A DNA stretch of 64,000 nt from JAJECS01 sp965198185 (GTDB taxonomy: Bacteria; Chloroflexota; UBA11872). Of this stretch, positions 16,202-26,199 are shown piece by piece (positions within the stretch are counted from its first letter, which is position 1; each line of letters starts with the position of its first letter). Under the pieces are notes generated by a model. It had not been told where the DNA came from, searched no databases, and saw only the letters and a program-made list of their open reading frames with translations. Location: positions 1,054,001 to 1,118,000 of the forward strand of contig CBDAOU010000001.1 of NCBI GenBank assembly GCA_965198185.1, written 5' to 3'. The position numbers and the translations under genes were made by a program.

Positions 16202-19200
16202 CCCGCGCTCGCTGGCTGCATCTGCTCGCGCTGGCGGCGGTGACCGGCCTGGCGCTCGCCTTGCGGCTGGTCGGCCTGGACTGGGATCAGGGGCACCACC
16301 TCCACCCCGACGAGCGCTTCCTCAGCATCGTGCTCACCCAGATCCGTCCGCCGACCGATCTGGCGCTGTATTTCGATCCCGCCAGGTCGCCGTACAACCC
16401 CTTCAACCAGCGCATTGATTTCTTTGTCTACGGCACGTTCCCGCTCTTCCTGGTCGATGGGTTGAGCAGCCTGCTGGGCCTCCAGGGCTACGACCAGGCC
16501 TACCTGGTGGGCCGCGCGCTGTCGGCGATTGCGGACACCGGCACGGTGGTACTGGTGTATCTCCTGGGGCGGCGCCTGCTGGGCGCCTGGCCGGGGCTCC
16601 TGGCCGCCTTGCTGATGGCGCTGTCGGTGCATGCCATCCAGCTTTCGCACTTCTTTACGGTCGACACGTTTGCGACGTTCTTCAGCACCGCCGCGCTGTG
16701 GCTGCTGGTGCGAGCGGCTCACAGGCCGCGATGGCTCGACCTTGGCCTCCTCGGGCTGGCGATAGGGCTGGCGCTGGCGAGCAAGCTGAGCGCCGGGCTG
16801 CTGGTAGTCCTGGTAGCGGCCTGGTGGGTGGCGGAGGGCTGGCGCGGTCGGCAATTGCGGACTGGCTTGTCGGCAGCGGCTGCCTGGCTGGGTCGGGGCG
16901 CCCTGGTCGCCGTCGCCGCGGCAATCGCGTTTCGGGTCGCTCAGCCTTACGCCTTTGCGTCTGCTTCCCCGCTGGACTGGCGGCTTGGGGAGCCGTTCCT
17001 CAGCGCCGTGGCCCAGCAGCAGGCGATTCAGACAGGGAGCTACGACTGGCCGCCGGGCGTGCAGTGGGCCGGCACCGTGCCCTACGCGTTCCCGCTTGAG
17101 CAGATCGTCCGATGGGGCATAGGTCCGGCGTTTGGGCTGGCCGCCGTCATCGGCCTCGTCGCGTCCATGGCCGTGCTGTGGCGCGGCGGCCGCCACCCGC
17201 TCGCCTGGCCGCTGGCCTGGGCCGGGCTGACCTTCGTCTACGCCGGGGCCTTGGTGCTCAAGACCATGCGCTATTTCCACCCGCTCTACCCCGTGCTCGC
17301 GTTGGTAGTGGCGTGGTTGCTGGCCGAGCTGTGGCGCCGGCGCCACCGCATTCCCCGGCTTCGCGAACGGCTCGCGTCCCGCGTCATCGTGGTCGGCGGC
17401 GGCCTCATCGTGGCCGCCACCGCGGCGTGGGCGGCCGCGTTCATGCAGATCTACGCGCGCGAGCATCCGCGCGTGGAAGCGTCCGCCTGGATCCACGACA
17501 ACGTGCCCGCCGGCGCGCAGGTGCTGACGGAGCACTGGGACGATCAGCTCCCGCTGGGGCTGCCCGGGCTGCCGCACGACCGCTACGCCTATAGCCAGCT
17601 GCGAATCTTCGACCGCGAGAACGCCGACAAACGGGGCCACCTGCTCCAGGAGCTCGGCGCCGCGGACGTCGTGGTGCTGTCCAGCGATCGCGGGGCGGCC
17701 ACGATCCCCCGCATGCCGCAGCGGTACCCGCTGGCGGGCCGCTACTACGACGCGCTCTGGGACGGCGCGCTCGGCTTCCGGTTGGCCGCGCAGTTCGAGT
17801 CGCGGCCCGCGCTCGGTCCGTGGACGATCGACGATTCGAGCGCCGAAGAGGCGTTCACGGTCTACGACCACCCGCGGGTCTCGGTGTTCGTCCGCGACGC
17901 GCCCCACGTTGCCTCGCTGGTGGCCGCGAGTCTGGCGGAGGTGGACGAACGCGGAGCGGTCGCGGTGCTGCCGAAGGTCGCGCAAGCAGCGCCAATCCTC
18001 TTCACTGCGGAGGTCGCTGCCGAGGTGCGGCGCGACGCCGGATGGCCGGACGTCTATCGGGAACGCCCGCTTGAGGGCTGGGGCGCCGTCCTGGCGTGGT
18101 ACGGCGCGGGCTTGGCGCTCACGCTCGCGCTCTGGCCGCTGCTGGGGCGGGCGCTGGGCATGCTGCCCGATGCCGGGTATGCGATTGCCCGCGTGCTCGC
18201 GCCGGCGCTGGCGGTGCTCCCCGCCTGGTGGCTCGCCAGCGTGGGGCTGGCGCGCTTTGACACCCCGACCATCGTGGGCGGCGCCGGTGCGCTGGCGCTG
18301 GTCGCCGCCGCGGCGTGGTCTCGTGGACTTGGGCCTTGGTCCGCGCTGCGTCCGCGTCTGGGTACCGCTCTCATCGTCGAAGCCGTATTCCTTGGCGGAT
18401 GGGCCGGGTTCCTGGCCCTGCGCGCGGCCAACCCCGACCTATGGCATCCCGTGTTCGGCGGCGAGAAACCCATGGACTACGCCCACCTCAACGCCATCAT
18501 CAGGACGCCCGCGTTTCCGCCGCACGATCCGTGGTACGCCGGGGGCCACCTGAACTACTACTACTTCGGCCACGTGCCGACGGCCGCGCTGAGCAAGGTC
18601 CTGGGGGTGCCGCCGGGAACGGCGTATAACCTGGCGCTGGCCGGCTATGCGGCAGCCATGGTTGCCGCGGTGTTCGCCGTGGGACATGGCGTGTGGGCGC
18701 TGCTGCGGCGACCCGGCTTGAAGGCCGTGGGCGTGGGCATCGCGGCCGTGCTCCTGGTCGTCGTGGCCGGCAACTTGCAGTCGGGCGTGCAGCTGGTGGA
18801 AATCGCCGCCAACCACGCCGCGGATCCGACCTCCGGGTGGAGCGTCCTGGCGCAGTTTCCGGCCACCATCGGCGGCGACCTGGGCGCCGACTACGACCTC
18901 TGGGCGCCCACGCGGGTTATTCCAGACACCGTCAATGAGTTTCCATGGTTCACGTTCACCTACGGCGATCTTCACCCGCATCTGATGAACCTGGCGGCTA
19001 CGGCCGCGGCGCTGCTCGGTGCGCTGGCCCTCGTGGCGCTGGGTGAGCGCCGGCGGCGGGGCAACTCGGCTCCCTGGCCTTCGTGGGTTGCCGTCCTAGC
19101 CGTTCAGGCGCTCGTGCTGGGGCTGCACCGCGTCACCAACCCATGGGACTTTCCGACATACCTCGTCGTGACCCTGGCAACGCTGGCCTACGGCCTTTGG

Positions 19201-20442
19201 CGCTCGGGCGGATTGGGGGCGCGAACCATCATCGGGCTGACGGTGGCGGCCGCGGCGGGACTCGTCGCGGTGAGCCAGCTCCTGTTCCTGCCGTTTCACC
19301 GGCACTACGTGGACTTCTATGGCGGTGTGATTCCGACTCCGCAAACCACGCCGGCGATCCAGTGGCTGCTCATCTTTGGCCTCCCGACCGCCATCGTGCT
19401 CACCCTGGCGGGCGGGACGGTCGCGCCGGCGGTGGCCTGCCGCCTGCGCAGGGCCCGTGATGCCCGCACGGCGGCCGTTGCGATCCCGATTGTGCTGGCG
19501 GTCGCGGCGCTGGCGGCGGCGCTGATCTGGGGAGCGGAGCCGTGGTCCGCGCGCCTGTTCCTCGCGGGTCTAGTAGGAACGGTGAGCCTTGCGGCATGGT
19601 GCGTGCGCGACCGACCGCATGTGCTCGTCCCGTTGGCCTTGTTCGGCGCGGCGGCGTTGCTGACGGCGATACCGGAAGTCGTGGCCGTGCGCGACGACAT
19701 CGGCCGCCTCAACACGGTGTTTAAGTCCCACTTGCAGGCCTGGGTGCTCGCCGGGCTCGGGGCGGCAATCGCGCTGCCGCAGGTCGCGCACGCCCTTTGG
19801 AGCCGACGATCGCCGTGGACCGTGGCTCTGCGTGCGGGATGGACCCTCGCGCTTGCCGGCCTCGTGGCCGTGGCGTTGGTCTACCCGGCGGCAGCGACCC
19901 CGCACAAGCTGGGACTCCGAATCCAGCAGCTACCCGCCACGCTGGATGGTGAGGCCTTCATGCACGGGGGCGAGATCTTGGACGAGGGCAAGCCCGTCAG
20001 CCTGACCTCGGATCTGCGCGCGCTGACGTGGTTGCGGGACAACGTGCCGGGCGCGCCGACGATCGTCGAGGCCCCGACGACGATCTACCGCTGGGGCGGG
20101 CGCGTGTCCGCCTATACCGGTTTGCCGGCAGTGGTCGGGTGGGATTGGCACGCGCGGCAGCAGCACTGGGGCTACGTGCACGCCGTGGACGCGCGGATCG
20201 ACGACGTGCAGGAGCTGTTTGACACGCACAGCCCGTTCCGCGCACGGGCGCTGCTGGATCGGTATGGCGTGGACCTGATCTACGTTGGTCCGCTGGAGCG
20301 CGCCCATCACCAGGGGCCCGCGCTGACCAAGTTCGACCAGATGGGCTACCTGGGCGTGACGCCGGTGTATGCCGACGGCGAGGTCACGATCTATCGCGTC
20401 ACGCCCGTGCCTGAGCGCCCCACGACCGGGCCGCGGGGATAG
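16198..20442 (+). CDS. Giant membrane protein: GT-C type half plus DUF2298 half
   Basis: This 1414-residue protein has some 25 hydrophobic segments. The N-terminal half has the GT39/PMT-like first loop with HPDERFLS (about 38-45) and ends in a soluble stretch (about 420-620). The C-terminal half is a DUF2298/Chlor_Arch_YYY module with MDYAHLNAIIR, the phrase HDPWYAGGHLNYYYFG and YGDLHPHLMNL. Members of this family are found mainly in Chloroflexota and archaea and are thought to be glycosyl- or polyprenyl-linked sugar transferases. Both modules are fused in one unbroken frame here. It follows birA with a 4-base overlap, which is probably only positional. Confidence 0.85.
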   Translation: MTRARWLHLLALAAVTGLALALRLVGLDWDQGHHLHPDERFLSIVLTQIRPPTDLALYFDPARSPYNPFNQRIDFFVYGTFPLFLVDGLSSLLGLQGYDQAYLVGRALSAIADTGTVVLVYLLGRRLLGAWPGLLAALLMALSVHAIQLSHFFTVDTFATFFSTAALWLLVRAAHRPRWLDLGLLGLAIGLALASKLSAGLLVVLVAAWWVAEGWRGRQLRTGLSAAAAWLGRGALVAVAAAIAFRVAQPYAFASASPLDWRLGEPFLSAVAQQQAIQTGSYDWPPGVQWAGTVPYAFPLEQIVRWGIGPAFGLAAVIGLVASMAVLWRGGRHPLAWPLAWAGLTFVYAGALVLKTMRYFHPLYPVLALVVAWLLAELWRRRHRIPRLRERLASRVIVVGGGLIVAATAAWAAAFMQIYAREHPRVEASAWIHDNVPAGAQVLTEHWDDQLPLGLPGLPHDRYAYSQLRIFDRENADKRGHLLQELGAADVVVLSSDRGAATIPRMPQRYPLAGRYYDALWDGALGFRLAAQFESRPALGPWTIDDSSAEEAFTVYDHPRVSVFVRDAPHVASLVAASLAEVDERGAVAVLPKVAQAAPILFTAEVAAEVRRDAGWPDVYRERPLEGWGAVLAWYGAGLALTLALWPLLGRALGMLPDAGYAIARVLAPALAVLPAWWLASVGLARFDTPTIVGGAGALALVAAAAWSRGLGPWSALRPRLGTALIVEAVFLGGWAGFLALRAANPDLWHPVFGGEKPMDYAHLNAIIRTPAFPPHDPWYAGGHLNYYYFGHVPTAALSKVLGVPPGTAYNLALAGYAAAMVAAVFAVGHGVWALLRRPGLKAVGVGIAAVLLVVVAGNLQSGVQLVEIAANHAADPTSGWSVLAQFPATIGGDLGADYDLWAPTRVIPDTVNEFPWFTFTYGDLHPHLMNLAATAAALLGALALVALGERRRRGNSAPWPSWVAVLAVQALVLGLHRVTNPWDFPTYLVVTLATLAYGLWRSGGLGARTIIGLTVAAAAGLVAVSQLLFLPFHRHYVDFYGGVIPTPQTTPAIQWLLIFGLPTAIVLTLAGGTVAPAVACRLRRARDARTAAVAIPIVLAVAALAAALIWGAEPWSARLFLAGLVGTVSLAAWCVRDRPHVLVPLALFGAAALLTAIPEVVAVRDDIGRLNTVFKSHLQAWVLAGLGAAIALPQVAHALWSRRSPWTVALRAGWTLALAGLVAVALVYPAAATPHKLGLRIQQLPATLDGEAFMHGGEILDEGKPVSLTSDLRALTWLRDNVPGAPTIVEAPTTIYRWGGRVSAYTGLPAVVGWDWHARQQHWGYVHAVDARIDDVQELFDTHSPFRARALLDRYGVDLIYVGPLERAHHQGPALTKFDQMGYLGVTPVYADGEVTIYRVTPVPERPTTGPRG

Positions 20443-20487
20443 GTTGGCCGCAGCGGCTAGAATTCGGCCTCACGCCAAGGAGGCCTC

Positions 20488-20838
20488 ATGGCCGCATCGT
20501 TCCTGTCCCGCGCCGTGCTGCAGCAGATTACGCAGCGGGTGCTGGCCAACGTCATCGAGCAGCTTCCCCAGCGCATGGCGGCGCGGACGGAGCCCGGGAC
20601 CGCCGCTGACCGCGAGGCCGTCGAGCTGACGCGCCTGAACGCCCTGGCCCTCTCGCAGCTGCAGACGCGGCTCGCGGAGTACGAGGCGCACTCTGAAGCC
20701 ATGAGCACGCGCATGGCCCGCATCGAGCGCGAGGTGGGTTGGCGGACGACTGTTCGCGTCGTCACGGTCGGCATTCTCGGCGTGGGTTTGGGTTTCTTGA
20801 TCGCGGTCGCGGTGGGCGCCCTGGGGTGGGTCGGCTAG
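20488..20838 (+). CDS. Small protein with coiled coil and C-terminal membrane helix
   Basis: This 116-residue protein starts with ATG 20488 after AAGGAGG with a 6-base spacer. It has an amphipathic, heptad-like middle (about 48-88, LTRLNALALSQLQTRLAEYE) and one C-terminal transmembrane helix (about 93-115, ILGVGLGFLIAVAVGALGW). This suggests a tail-anchored or membrane-tethered coiled-coil protein. Function unknown. It may be cotranscribed with the giant GT-C gene 45 bases upstream. Confidence 0.75.
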   Translation: MAASFLSRAVLQQITQRVLANVIEQLPQRMAARTEPGTAADREAVELTRLNALALSQLQTRLAEYEAHSEAMSTRMARIEREVGWRTTVRVVTVGILGVGLGFLIAVAVGALGWVG

Positions 20839-20916
20839 ACAGATATCCCGACCGCCCAATGGCCGCCCATTTCGAATCTGGTCGTGTCCGCCTAGAAGGC
20901 TGGAAGAGCTTAGAAA

Positions 20917-20941
20917 GTCCTGAGTCGTCCGGACTCAGGAC
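20917..20941. terminator. Hairpin between convergent genes
   Basis: GTCCTGAGTC (20917-20926) and its exact complement (20932-20941) form a 10-bp stem with a 5-base loop, midway between the rightward small gene and the leftward anti-sigma gene. No T-run follows on either strand. Confidence 0.6.
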
Positions 20942-20978
20942 CCTGACGGGTCCTGGGCCGACAGGGATGCCCTAACCG

Positions 20979-23217
20979 CTAGCCGACCGGCGGCGGCGCG
21001 CTGCCGTCGACCGCCGCTGCTTCCTGGGTGGCCGGTGAGACGAGCTCGATCAACACCGCCACGAGCACGGGGGCGTCGGGGTTGGTCGCGTCGACACGGT
21101 AGGTGACCCGCACGACCGCGCCCGGCTCGACGCCGCCGGGCACCAGGTCCGCCGGGTCGTCCGGTAGCCGAAACTCGACGCCGCCAACTCGCAGGGCACT
21201 CGCCTCAACGCTCTGTACCACGCCTCGGAGCGTTGGCAGGCGCTCAACGTCGACCTCTGTTCCGCTGCCGTCGTCCGGGGTCGCCTCGGGGGATGCCGTT
21301 GGCTCCGGTGTCGCCGTTTCAGTCGGGGTAGGCGATGGCGTCGGCTCGGGTGTTGGAGTGGCTTCCGGCGTCGGGGTCTCAGTCGGTGCCGGCGTCTCCG
21401 TGGGCGCTGCGGTCTCGGTCGGCGCCAGTGTCGGCGTGGCCTCCGGGGCTGGGGTCTCTGTTGGAACCGGGGTCTCCGTGGGCGCCGGTGTTTCCGTGGG
21501 CTCGGGCGGGGCCGTCGCTTCCGGCGTCGGCTCCGGGCGTGGCTGCTGTGGCTTCCGGTGTCGGGGTCTCGGTCGGCTCTGCCGTGGGCGTGGCCTCCGG
21601 CGTGGGCGACTCCGTCGGGGCCGGCGTTTCCGTCGGCTCAGGTGTGGGCGTGGCTTCGGGCGTTGGGGTCTCGGTTGCAGCCGGGGGCACGGTCGGCTCC
21701 GGCGTCGGTGTGGACTCCGGGGTCGCCGTCTCGGTCGGGGCGGCGGTGTCCGTCGGCTCGGGTGTGGGCGACTCCGTCGGGGCCGGAGATTCGGTCGGCT
21801 CCGGCGTCGCGGTGGCCTCCGGTTTCGGGGTTGGCGTGGATTCCGGCGTCGGAGTCTGTTCTGGTGTGGGTGTGGCCTCCGGCACTGGCGCGGCTTCCGG
21901 GGTCGGCGCCAATCCCAGCGTCACCAAGCGCAGCCGCCCGTCGCTGTCGAGAACCACGGCGGCCTGGACCCAGTCGCCGATCGCGATTGCCGGGTCGACC
22001 TGGGCCGCCGGCTCTTCCGCGCCGGGCAGGCGCACGGCGATGCCGGAGATCAGGATCTGAGCGTCATCTTGGGCATCGAGCTGCCCGACCAGCACGGACT
22101 CCTGGTCGGCCACGCCGACTTGGTCAGACGATGGCGGTGGCGCCTCGGGAGCTGGAGTTTCGGCCGGCGCAGGTGAGGGCGTGGGCGTTTCCGCCACCGG
22201 AGTGGGCGCCGGCGCCGGCGTTGCGGTTGCCTCCGGTGGCGAGGTCGGCGCCGGGGAAGGCGTGGGTGCCGCTGTTGGCGGCGGCGGGGCGGAAACGGCA
22301 GCGGCCGGGGATGGCGGGGCTGCCGACGGAGTTGCCGCGAGCGGTGAGGGTGCAACCGGCGGCGTGGGCGGCTCGGTGGCGGAAGCGATCACCTCCGGGG
22401 CCGCGGCCGCGGTGGGCAGCAGCGCCAAATTGGGCCCCCGCCGCGCGTCGAGCAGCCCCTCGTCGGCCGACTGGCTGGCCACGGCAAGCGGCTCGCGGAC
22501 GTTGGGGGCCGAGGCTTGCGTGAGCCCCTGGAAGCGCGTCTGGTGGTCGCGCAGGCGGATCCGAAAGTCCGCGACGACCGCGGCGGCGTCCTCCCGATCG
22601 GCGGGACCGGCGGCCGCGCTGGCGATGCTCAGCGCGCTCACGCCCTTGCGCAGCGACTCCCGATAGGCGTCGATGGCGTGCTGGACGGCCGTTTGGTCAC
22701 CGCCTGGCGCCGTTTGCTCGATTTCGCGCAGCCGCGCCTCGGCGTGATCGAGGTAGAGGGCCGCGCGCTCGTCCTCGTTGACGAACGCGACCCGCAGCTC
22801 CTCAAGCGATAGGCGGTAGCCGTAGAGCGCGCTGCCCGGACCGCTGTTGACGGCGGCGAGGGTGACGCCGCCATAGGCCACGAGCGCCACCGCGACCGCG
22901 GCCACGACGCCGGCCATGCGCACGGGCGCGAGACGCGGCAGGCGCGGGACCAGTCGATCCCACAGCGAAGGCTGCGGTCGGGGCGGCGCGGCGGCGCGCC
23001 GCCGCAGCTCTTGGTCCATCAGCGCGAGTCCACGGGCCATCTCGGCCGGCGTCATTGGCGGCGGTGCCATGGCCTGCAGGTCGAGCGCGACCACCAACAA
23101 GCCGCGCAGATCCGCGGCAATCTCGGGGTAATCGCGCAGCACCTGGTCGAGCGAGGCCTCGCCACGCTGCACGCGGTCCAGGCTCGCCTCGAAGGCAGCC
23201 TGGAGTTCCTGGCTCAT
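20979..23217 (-). CDS. DUF5667-type anti-sigma-like membrane protein with long Pro/Thr repeat tract; one frameshift
   Basis: It overlaps the ECF sigma gene by 4 bases (ATGA) and is its likely antagonist. Order: a cytoplasmic helical domain (1-95), a membrane helix (about 99-122, VAAVAVALVAYGGVTLAAV), a DUF5667-like helical domain (130-220, SALYGYRLSLEELRVAF), a Pro/Ala linker, a small beta domain (about 365-430), a very long PTPEATPTPEPTE repeat tract, and a last beta domain resembling the first (VQSVEASALRVGGVEFRLP). An extra G at 21535-21537 in the repeat breaks the frame, so the final domain (20979 to about 21280) is out of frame with the rest. The repaired protein would be about 745 residues. 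Confidence 0.78.
21285..21905 (-). repeat. Coding tandem repeat encoding (P)TPEATPTPEPTE(S/T)PAPTE
   Basis: About 620 bases are built from imperfect units around GGCTCCGGCGT and GTGGGC (plus-strand view), encoding Pro/Thr/Glu/Ala repeats of 6 to 18 residues. Such tracts usually span the cell wall as an extended, often O-glycosylated stalk. The repeat is the site of the single-base frame break and is a likely place for slippage. Confidence 0.8.
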
Positions 23218-23771
23218 GCCGAGTCCCCCTGAAGAACGTTGCGCAGCGTGGCTATCGCCCGAAATTGCAACGCGCGCACGGCTGGCTCGTTACGGTCCAT
23301 CAGCCGGCCGATTTCGGCGTGGCTCAAGCCCAGCGCGAATCGATAGGTCACGACCTCGCGTTGATCGTCGGTGAGGTGCCGCATGGCTTTGCGCAACTCC
23401 TCCCGCCGTGAGATGGCGTCGAACTGGGAATCCAAGGTGTCGGCGGAGTTCGAGAGCAGGCCCTCTTCAAGCGGCACCGTGTCGCGCGCGGCGCGCCAGT
23501 GGTCGACCACCACGTTCTTGGCGATGCGGTATAGCCAGGCCGTGAATTCGCCCGTCGAGCGGTGCTCGTAGCGGGCGATCGCATCCATCGCCCGGATGAA
23601 CGTTTGGTTCGTGAGGTCCTCGGCCAGGACGCGGTCGCGGGTCTGATAGGCGATAAACCGCTGAATTTTTGGCGCAAAGAGTCGGTACAGCTCGCCGAAC
23701 GCCTCGCGGTCGAGACGCATGGCGGCCTCAATGAGTGCTTCGAGGTGCTCCTCGGGCGATGCGGTATCCAC
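23214..23771 (-). CDS. RNA polymerase sigma factor, ECF subfamily
   Basis: This 185-residue sigma-70 family factor of the extracytoplasmic-function group shows region 2 (YRLFAPKIQRF ... EDLTNQTFIRAMDAIARY ... FTAWLYRIAKNVVVDHWR) and region 4 (HLTDDQREVVTYRFALGLSHAEIGRLM, then RALQFRAIATLRNVL). Regions 1 and 3 are missing, as usual for ECF factors. The next gene overlaps it and encodes the membrane anti-sigma-like protein, so the pair probably answers a cell-envelope signal. I could not identify a target promoter. Confidence 0.92.
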   Translation of the reverse strand: MDTASPEEHLEALIEAAMRLDREAFGELYRLFAPKIQRFIAYQTRDRVLAEDLTNQTFIRAMDAIARYEHRSTGEFTAWLYRIAKNVVVDHWRAARDTVPLEEGLLSNSADTLDSQFDAISRREELRKAMRHLTDDQREVVTYRFALGLSHAEIGRLMDRNEPAVRALQFRAIATLRNVLQGDSA

Positions 23772-23843
23772 GTCCAGGGCGGCGGTCCTGCCAGCGTCGT
23801 AACGCAGGGCTTTGTCGAGCGTTATGCGGGGCGGCGGGGTCGC

Positions 23844-24803
23844 CTATTCCATCATAGAGTTCGACTCGGCCGCACTTCGGCCACGGTCGGCGAACCACGC
23901 GCGCGTCCGTTCAAGCCCTTCGGCCAGGTCCACGCGCGGAATCCATCCAAGCACTTCTCGGGCCAGTGCCGCGTCGCCGATATACCGAGCGACCTCAGCC
24001 TCGGGATGCGGGTGGGGCACGTGGCGGACGCGATTGGGATCGCCCGCGATCAGGCGCGCAAGCTGGGCGATCGAGGTTTCGGCGCCGGAGGCGAGATTCA
24101 GGGTGCGGCCCACCGCCGGCTCGATCGCGGCGTCAACGATGCCGCGGGCGCAGTCGTCCACGTACACAAAGTCCCGGGTCTGCGCCCCATCGCCATGCAC
24201 CTCGAGCGACCCGCCGGTCAGGTCGCGGCTCAGAAAGCGCGCAACCACGCCGCCCTCGGCGTCGTCCAGCTGCCAGGGGCCATAGACGTTGAACGGTCGC
24301 ACCGTGGTGAGTCGCAGTCCATAGGTCCGCGCGTAGCTCTGGACGATGACTTCGGCGGCGAGCTTCGAGGCGGCGTAGGGCGAGGCGGGGATCGCCGCGG
24401 CGTCTTCCGCCAGCGGCGCGTCGGCAGCCGCGTATACGTGACACGTGCTCACGAGGACGAGGCGCAGGTTTCGGCGGCGGGCGGCCTCGGCCACAACCAG
24501 CGTGCCGAGCACGTTGGCGCGCATGGCGCCGGTCGGGTCGCGCACGCTGGCGCCGACCGCTACGTCGGCCGCCAGGTGATAGACCACGTCCACGCCCACC
24601 ACGGCGGTGTTCACGGCGTCGGCGTCGGTGACGTCTCCTTCGGCCAGCCCGAGAAACGCCGGATCGCCCGCGCAGGCGTCGAGGCTCGCGGAGCGGCTGC
24701 GCGACAGGTTGTCGAGCACGCGCACCGGCTGCCCGCGCCGCAGCAACTCGGCCACCACATGCCGCCCGATGAAGCCGGCGCCGCCGGTTACCAGCGCGCT
24801 CAG
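23844..24803 (-). CDS. NAD-dependent sugar epimerase/dehydratase (probable CTG start)
   Basis: This extended-SDR sugar-nucleotide epimerase has about 319 residues. The Rossmann motif VTGGAGFIGRH appears only if translation starts at CTG 24803, which overlaps the previous gene's stop (CTGA) and has GGGAGG 7 bases upstream. The first standard start (GTG 24758) would cut off the NAD-binding glycines. Other motifs are YHLAADVAVG, the catalytic YAASK, VRPFNVYGP and GDGAQTRDFVYVDD. It pairs with the upstream epimerase-like gene, and the sugar is unknown (UDP-glucose 4-epimerase-like). Confidence 0.88.
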   Translation of the reverse strand: MSALVTGGAGFIGRHVVAELLRRGQPVRVLDNLSRSRSASLDACAGDPAFLGLAEGDVTDADAVNTAVVGVDVVYHLAADVAVGASVRDPTGAMRANVLGTLVVAEAARRRNLRLVLVSTCHVYAAADAPLAEDAAAIPASPYAASKLAAEVIVQSYARTYGLRLTTVRPFNVYGPWQLDDAEGGVVARFLSRDLTGGSLEVHGDGAQTRDFVYVDDCARGIVDAAIEPAVGRTLNLASGAETSIAQLARLIAGDPNRVRHVPHPHPEAEVARYIGDAALAREVLGWIPRVDLAEGLERTRAWFADRGRSAAESNSMME

Positions 24804-25759
24804 CCGTGGACCTCCCGCAGCCAGGCCGCCATGCGCGCGATGCCCGTGGCCAGCGGCGTCTCGGCGCGCCAGCCGAGCTCGCGCTCGATGCGGCCGGTGT
24901 CCGCGCAGAGCGCCGGCAGGTCGCTGCGGCGCCCGGGCATGACCTCCACGGCGCTCTTTGAACCCGTCACGCGCACGACCAGCTCGGCCACGTCGCGGAT
25001 CGACGTCTCGCGTCCGGTGCCGATGTTGAAGACCGAGCCCGCCAAGCGCGGGCCGGCGGCTAGCACGCGCGCATAGGCATCGACCGCGTCGTCGATGTAC
25101 ATGAAATCGCGGGTCTGCGCCCCGCCGCCCTCCACCCGCAGCGGCTCGTCACGCAGCGCGCGCACGATGAAGGCGGGAATGACGGCCGGATATCCGACGA
25201 GGTTCTGATGGGGTCCAAACGTGTTGAAGTTGCGAATCACGACGACGGGATGTCCCCACCAGCGATGGATCGCCAGGCAGTGCATTTCGCCGGCCACCTT
25301 GCTGGCGGCGTAGACCGACCGCGGCTGCAGCGGATGCCACTCATCCATCGGGACGCGCACGGGCGCGCCGTAGACCTCGGGCGACGACGCATAGATGAGC
25401 AGCGGCGGCCGCCGCATGCCGGCAATGGCATGGGCGAAGCGAAACGTCCCCTGCTCGTTGCCGGCGAAGTATCCGGCTGGATCGTCCATGGACTCGGGGA
25501 CCGAGATCCGGGCCGCGTAGTGCACCACGGCATCGGGCGCCATGGCTTCCAGACGCGATGTCGAAAGGTCCGCGAAGTCGCCCGGCTCGACCGTCAGACG
25601 GTCGCAGCGCGCCGCCTCAACCGTGAGCGGGTCCTGGCCGGGGTATTGACGCGAGAAATTGTCGACGCCGATCACCTCGGCGCGCGGATCGTCGGCCAGG
25701 AGCCGGCGCGTGAGGGTGATGCCGTACATGCCGGCCGCGCCCGTGATGAGCACCCTCAT
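24800..25759 (-). CDS. NAD-dependent epimerase/dehydratase
   Basis: This 319-residue extended SDR has ITGAAGMYG (5-13), a YAASK catalytic pair, SSPEVYG, VVIRNFNTFGP, GGGAQTRDFMYIDDAVDAY and FNIGTGRETS. It begins at ATG 25759. It is a paralogue of the gene that follows it with a 4-base overlap, and the two probably act in sequence on a nucleotide sugar for cell-surface polysaccharide. Exact substrate unknown. Confidence 0.88.
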   Translation of the reverse strand: MRVLITGAAGMYGITLTRRLLADDPRAEVIGVDNFSRQYPGQDPLTVEAARCDRLTVEPGDFADLSTSRLEAMAPDAVVHYAARISVPESMDDPAGYFAGNEQGTFRFAHAIAGMRRPPLLIYASSPEVYGAPVRVPMDEWHPLQPRSVYAASKVAGEMHCLAIHRWWGHPVVVIRNFNTFGPHQNLVGYPAVIPAFIVRALRDEPLRVEGGGAQTRDFMYIDDAVDAYARVLAAGPRLAGSVFNIGTGRETSIRDVAELVVRVTGSKSAVEVMPGRRSDLPALCADTGRIERELGWRAETPLATGIARMAAWLREVHG

Positions 25760-26199
25760 GCGAGCGGCTGGTCCAGCGACGCACGGCGAAGAATGGCGAG
25801 TGCGTTCACGGGAGCCAGAGTATAGGCGTTGCGATATCCCTCATTTGCACCCTCACCTCCGTATCCGGTACTGAGGGGGAACACACCGCCGATCGCCGAA
25901 GCCGCCGCGCCCCGCGTGACACACTAGCCTCGCAGCATCCGGCGCGAGACCCGCGGCGACTTCATGGCGACGCTCAAGCTGTCCCTGCTACCGGAGAAGG
26001 CCTGCATCGCGCCCTCCAGACGCTCGCCCGGAACCTCACGCAGGCGTACGCAAGCCTTATGCCCGGCGATCCGGAAGACCAACTCTGATTCGTCCATTTG
26101 TCGAAGCGTCCGGCTTAGCGTTGGGGCGGCTCGGCGTGCTCGCCAAGACCGAGTCCCGCGCCGCCCACGTGCTCGGCCGGCCGTAATCTTGGTGTCGGC

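Noticed and set aside
16084..17985. A leftward open frame of 633 codons
   Set aside because: It is fully antisense to the giant GT-C protein, low in hydrophobic structure and without motifs.
21103..22176. A rightward Val/Gly/Ser repeat protein frame
   Set aside because: It is the complementary reading of the Pro/Thr repeat of the anti-sigma gene; the leftward reading has the start, the domains and the sigma-factor partner.
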